Below, in pieces: positions 61,778-64,000 of a stretch of DNA of 64,000 bases (positions are counted from its first letter, which is position 1; every line of letters starts with the position of its first letter). The DNA lies in NCBI RefSeq assembly GCF_001662075.1, contig NZ_LYPL01000019.1, forward strand, positions 1 through 64,000, read 5' to 3'. Below the pieces are notes generated by a model. The model saw only the letters and a list, made by a program, of their open reading frames with translations. It did not search any database and was not told the DNA's origin. A program made the position numbers and the translations under genes. The DNA is from Rhizobium bangladeshense. GTDB taxonomy: Bacteria > Pseudomonadota > Alphaproteobacteria > Rhizobiales > Rhizobiaceae.

Positions 61778-62851
61778 ATGCAGACTTTTTCGAAGATTCT
61801 TTCCGTAACGGCCCTTTCGGTATCGCTGGCTTTCGGGTTCGGCTCCCCCGCTGGCGCAGCACCGAAAACCAGTTTCAAGGTCGCCTGGTCCATCTATGTC
61901 GGCTGGATGCCCTGGGGCTATGCCGCCGATCACGGCATCGTCAAGAAATGGGCCGATAAATACGGCATCAATATCGAGGTCACCCAGTTCAACGACTACG
62001 TCGAGTCGATGAACCAGTACACGACGGGCGCCTTCGATGCGGTGACGCTCACCAACATGGACGGCCTGTCGATCCCGGCGGCCGGCGGGGTCGACACGAC
62101 GGCGGTCATCGTCGGCGACTTTTCGAACGGCAATGACGCCGTCATCCTGAAGGACAAGGCGAGCCTCAGCGACATCAAGGCCCAAAACGTCAATCTCGTC
62201 GAGTTTTCCGTCTCGCACTATCTGCTCGCCCGTGCGCTTGAAAGCATCAAGCTCAGCGAGCGCGACGTGAAGGTGGTCAATACATCAGATGCCGACATGG
62301 TCGCCGCCTACAAGACGCCTGATGTCAGCGCCGTCGTCACCTGGAATCCGCTCGTCTCCACCATTCTGGAAGATCCCAGCGCCAAAAAGGTTTTCGACAG
62401 CTCGCAGATCCCGGGGGAGATCATCGACCTGATGGTCGCCAATACCGACGTGCTGAAGGACAATCCGAACTTCGGCAAGGCGCTGGCCGGCATCTGGTAC
62501 GAGACGGCCGCGCTGCTGCGGGCCGATACCGACGAGGGCAAAGCCGCGCGCGAAGCCATGGGCGCAGCATCCGGCACCGACCGCGCTGGCTTCGAGGCGC
62601 AGCTCGCCGCGACCAAGCTCTTCGATAAGCCGGCCGACGCCGTTGCCTTCACCGCCTCACCTAGCCTGCCGAAGACCATGGATCTCGTCCGCAGTTTCCT
62701 TTTCGAAAAGGGCCTGCTCGGCAATGGCGCGCCGTCCGCTGACGTTATTGGTATCGAAATGCCTGATGGCAAGGTGCTGGGCGATACCGGCAATGTGAAG
62801 CTTCGCTTCACCGAGACCTACATGAAGGCAGCGGCCGACGCCTCGCTCTGA
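61778..62851 (+). CDS. Guanidine/urea-carboxylase-associated ABC substrate-binding protein
   Basis: The 357-residue precursor has a Sec signal (to about residue 27, AGAA) and a NitT/TauT-type fold: WSIYVGWMPWGYAADHGIVKKW, FDAVTLTNMDGLSIP, VSAVVTWNPLV. It closely resembles the periplasmic binding proteins located near urea/guanidine carboxylase genes. AAAAGGGG precedes the ATG by seven bases. Control by a guanidine-I riboswitch indicates guanidine or a related compound as ligand. Confidence 0.88.
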   Translation: MQTFSKILSVTALSVSLAFGFGSPAGAAPKTSFKVAWSIYVGWMPWGYAADHGIVKKWADKYGINIEVTQFNDYVESMNQYTTGAFDAVTLTNMDGLSIPAAGGVDTTAVIVGDFSNGNDAVILKDKASLSDIKAQNVNLVEFSVSHYLLARALESIKLSERDVKVVNTSDADMVAAYKTPDVSAVVTWNPLVSTILEDPSAKKVFDSSQIPGEIIDLMVANTDVLKDNPNFGKALAGIWYETAALLRADTDEGKAAREAMGAASGTDRAGFEAQLAATKLFDKPADAVAFTASPSLPKTMDLVRSFLFEKGLLGNGAPSADVIGIEMPDGKVLGDTGNVKLRFTETYMKAAADASL

Positions 62852-62861
62852 TCACAACAGG

Positions 62862-62880
62862 GGCGCGGTTCGGCCGCGCC
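62862..62880 (+). other. Intercistronic hairpin after the binding-protein gene
   Basis: GGCGCGG at 62862-62868 and CCGCGCC at 62874-62880 form a seven-base-pair GC stem with a TTCGG loop, 10 bases after the stop. It lacks a T-run and probably stabilises the upstream mRNA so the binding protein is made in excess. Confidence 0.6.
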
Positions 62881-62908
62881 TCCTCCCCTTCCCAGTGGAG
62901 CACTTCCC

Positions 62909-63727
62909 ATGCGTTGGATCAACACGAGGCCAAGCCGGGGCGCGCAGCTTGCCTTGACGCTGCTGCCCTTCGTGCTGGTCGCGCTTGCCTATGCCGTCGG
63001 CTCGGCTGCGCGATTGGCAGAAAACCCCAATGACAAGCTTCTACCAAGCCTCGCGGGCTTCGCCGATGCAATCAACCGCCTGGCTTTCATCGCCGACCAG
63101 CGCACGGGTGAATATCTGCTCTGGTCGGATACCGGAGCGAGCCTGATCCGGCTACTCTCCGGCCTCGGCATCTCGACGGCGATCGCGCTGCTGATCGGCA
63201 TGCTGATCGGGATGCTGCCGTATCTCCGCGCGCTACTCGCCCCTTTCACCGCCGTGATCTCCATGGTGCCGCCGCTCGCGCTTTTGCCGATCCTCTTCAT
63301 CGTCATGGGGCTCGGCGAAACCTCGAAGATCGCCCTCATTGTTATCGGCGTTGCACCGACGATGATCCGGGACCTGGCATTGAAGGCGCTTGAGCTGCCC
63401 CGCGAACAGATTGTCAAGGCCGAAACGCTTGGCGGCTCCTCCTGGCAAATCGGCCTGCGTATCGTGCTGCCGCAGATCCTGCCGCGCCTGATCACCTGCC
63501 TGAGATTGCAGCTTGGCCCTGCCTGGCTGTTCCTGATCGCGGCCGAAGCGATCTCGTCCGATTCCGGCCTCGGCTACCGCATCTTCCTCGTCCGCCGCTA
63601 TCTCTCGATGGATATCATCTTCCCCTATGTCGTCTGGATCACGCTGCTTGCCGTGGTCATGAACGCCCTGCTCGACCGCTTGCGTATCGCCGTCTTCCCC
63701 TGGTCGGAGCTGGAGAAGCAGGCATGA
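62909..63727 (+). CDS. ABC importer permease (NitT/TauT type)
   Basis: The 272-residue protein has about six hydrophobic helices and the BPD_transp_1 EAA-like motif in LELPREQIVKAETLGGSSWQIG (about residues 162-183). It forms the channel for the guanidine-linked importer. Its stop overlaps the ATPase start as ATGA. Confidence 0.9.
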   Translation: MRWINTRPSRGAQLALTLLPFVLVALAYAVGSAARLAENPNDKLLPSLAGFADAINRLAFIADQRTGEYLLWSDTGASLIRLLSGLGISTAIALLIGMLIGMLPYLRALLAPFTAVISMVPPLALLPILFIVMGLGETSKIALIVIGVAPTMIRDLALKALELPREQIVKAETLGGSSWQIGLRIVLPQILPRLITCLRLQLGPAWLFLIAAEAISSDSGLGYRIFLVRRYLSMDIIFPYVVWITLLAVVMNALLDRLRIAVFPWSELEKQA

Positions 63728-64000
63728 GCGAACTGAAGATCGAACGGGTCTGGAAGGAATATGGCGACCAGATCGTGCTGGAAGACGTGTCGCTCACCGT
63801 CGCCTCGCGCGCCTTCGTCGCCCTGGTTGGCCCCTCCGGCTGCGGCAAGACGACGTTTCTGCGCATGCTGCTTGGCCAGGAGCAGCCGACGAAGGGCAAG
63901 ATCTTGCTCGACGGCGAGCCGCTGCCGCCGGAGCCGGGGCCGGATCGCGGTGTCGTCTTCCAGCGCTACTCCGTCTTCCCGCATCTGACCGTGCTCGGCA
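63724..64000 (+). CDS. ABC importer ATPase, truncated by the window edge
   Basis: The visible 92 residues start with MSELKIERVWKEYGDQIVLE and include Walker A GPSGCGKTTFLRML and the Q-loop VVFQRYSVFPHLTV of a NitT/TauT-type ATPase. The gene continues past base 64000. It begins with an ATGA overlap with the permease gene. Confidence 0.9.
   Translation, partial: MSELKIERVWKEYGDQIVLEDVSLTVASRAFVALVGPSGCGKTTFLRMLLGQEQPTKGKILLDGEPLPPEPGPDRGVVFQRYSVFPHLTVLG

Overview
The window reads as an accessory region of a Rhizobium/Sinorhizobium-type alphaproteobacterium (order Hyphomicrobiales). The case rests on GC-rich coding DNA, a complete Tad/Flp pilus locus of rhizobial type, a ugp glycerol-3-phosphate importer, a cellulose-synthase-like pair resembling bgsBA of Sinorhizobium meliloti, many ABC importers and many LysR-type regulators. 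The species and replicon are inferred, not proven. I saw no rRNA, tRNA or CRISPR array.

Layout. 1-1.5 kb: 3' tip of a transposase, then two small membrane-protein genes (DUF1622, DUF1275). 1.8-11 kb: small-molecule/redox genes on the minus strand (Tat-exported amidohydrolase, XapX protein, isochorismatase-fold hydrolase, ring-cleaving-dioxygenase-like VOC protein, ChaC, RidA, chloroperoxidase-like hydrolase) with two LysR regulators. 11.5-15.2 kb: bgsB-bgsA-like exopolysaccharide genes plus a small acylphosphatase-like protein. 15.35-23.5 kb: one tight eight-gene operon encoding a stand-alone Rieske protein, an oxygenase catalytic subunit that has lost its own Rieske ligands, a GST-like protein, an 8-oxoguanine-deaminase-like enzyme and a complete BMP-type nucleoside/nucleobase ABC importer. 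23.7-30.2 kb: ugpBAEC, a glycerophosphodiesterase, a DeoR repressor and a HAD phosphatase on the minus strand. 30.5-31.0 kb: a broken peptide-ABC ATPase. 31.1-45.4 kb: Tad/Flp pilus locus, with an L,D-transpeptidase and an uncharacterised AAA+ ATPase embedded. 46.3-48.5 kb: NfeD protease plus slipin. 48.6-54.7 kb: a second redox island (three SDRs, tautomerase, two LysR, one TetR, a decayed monooxygenase). 55.3-60.9 kb: BCCT transporter, DUF2269 and NAD(P)-binding/DoxX-like membrane proteins, ferritin-like exported protein, ECF sigma factor. 61.2-64 kb: a decayed sugar kinase, then a guanidine-I riboswitch with terminator controlling an ABC importer that runs off the right edge.

The strongest candidate for an undescribed system is the 15.35-23.5 kb operon. 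Its parts match, in role and order, the unusual bacterial N7-demethylase NdmC/NdmD/NdmE of caffeine degraders: a catalytic subunit without a Rieske cluster, a Rieske module supplied from elsewhere, and a GST-like structural partner. Here the Rieske module is a separate protein without the reductase, and the set is fused to purine deamination and purine uptake. I infer a complete import, N-demethylation (or other oxidation) and deamination route for a modified purine. The substrate is unknown, and no reductase is present in the window.
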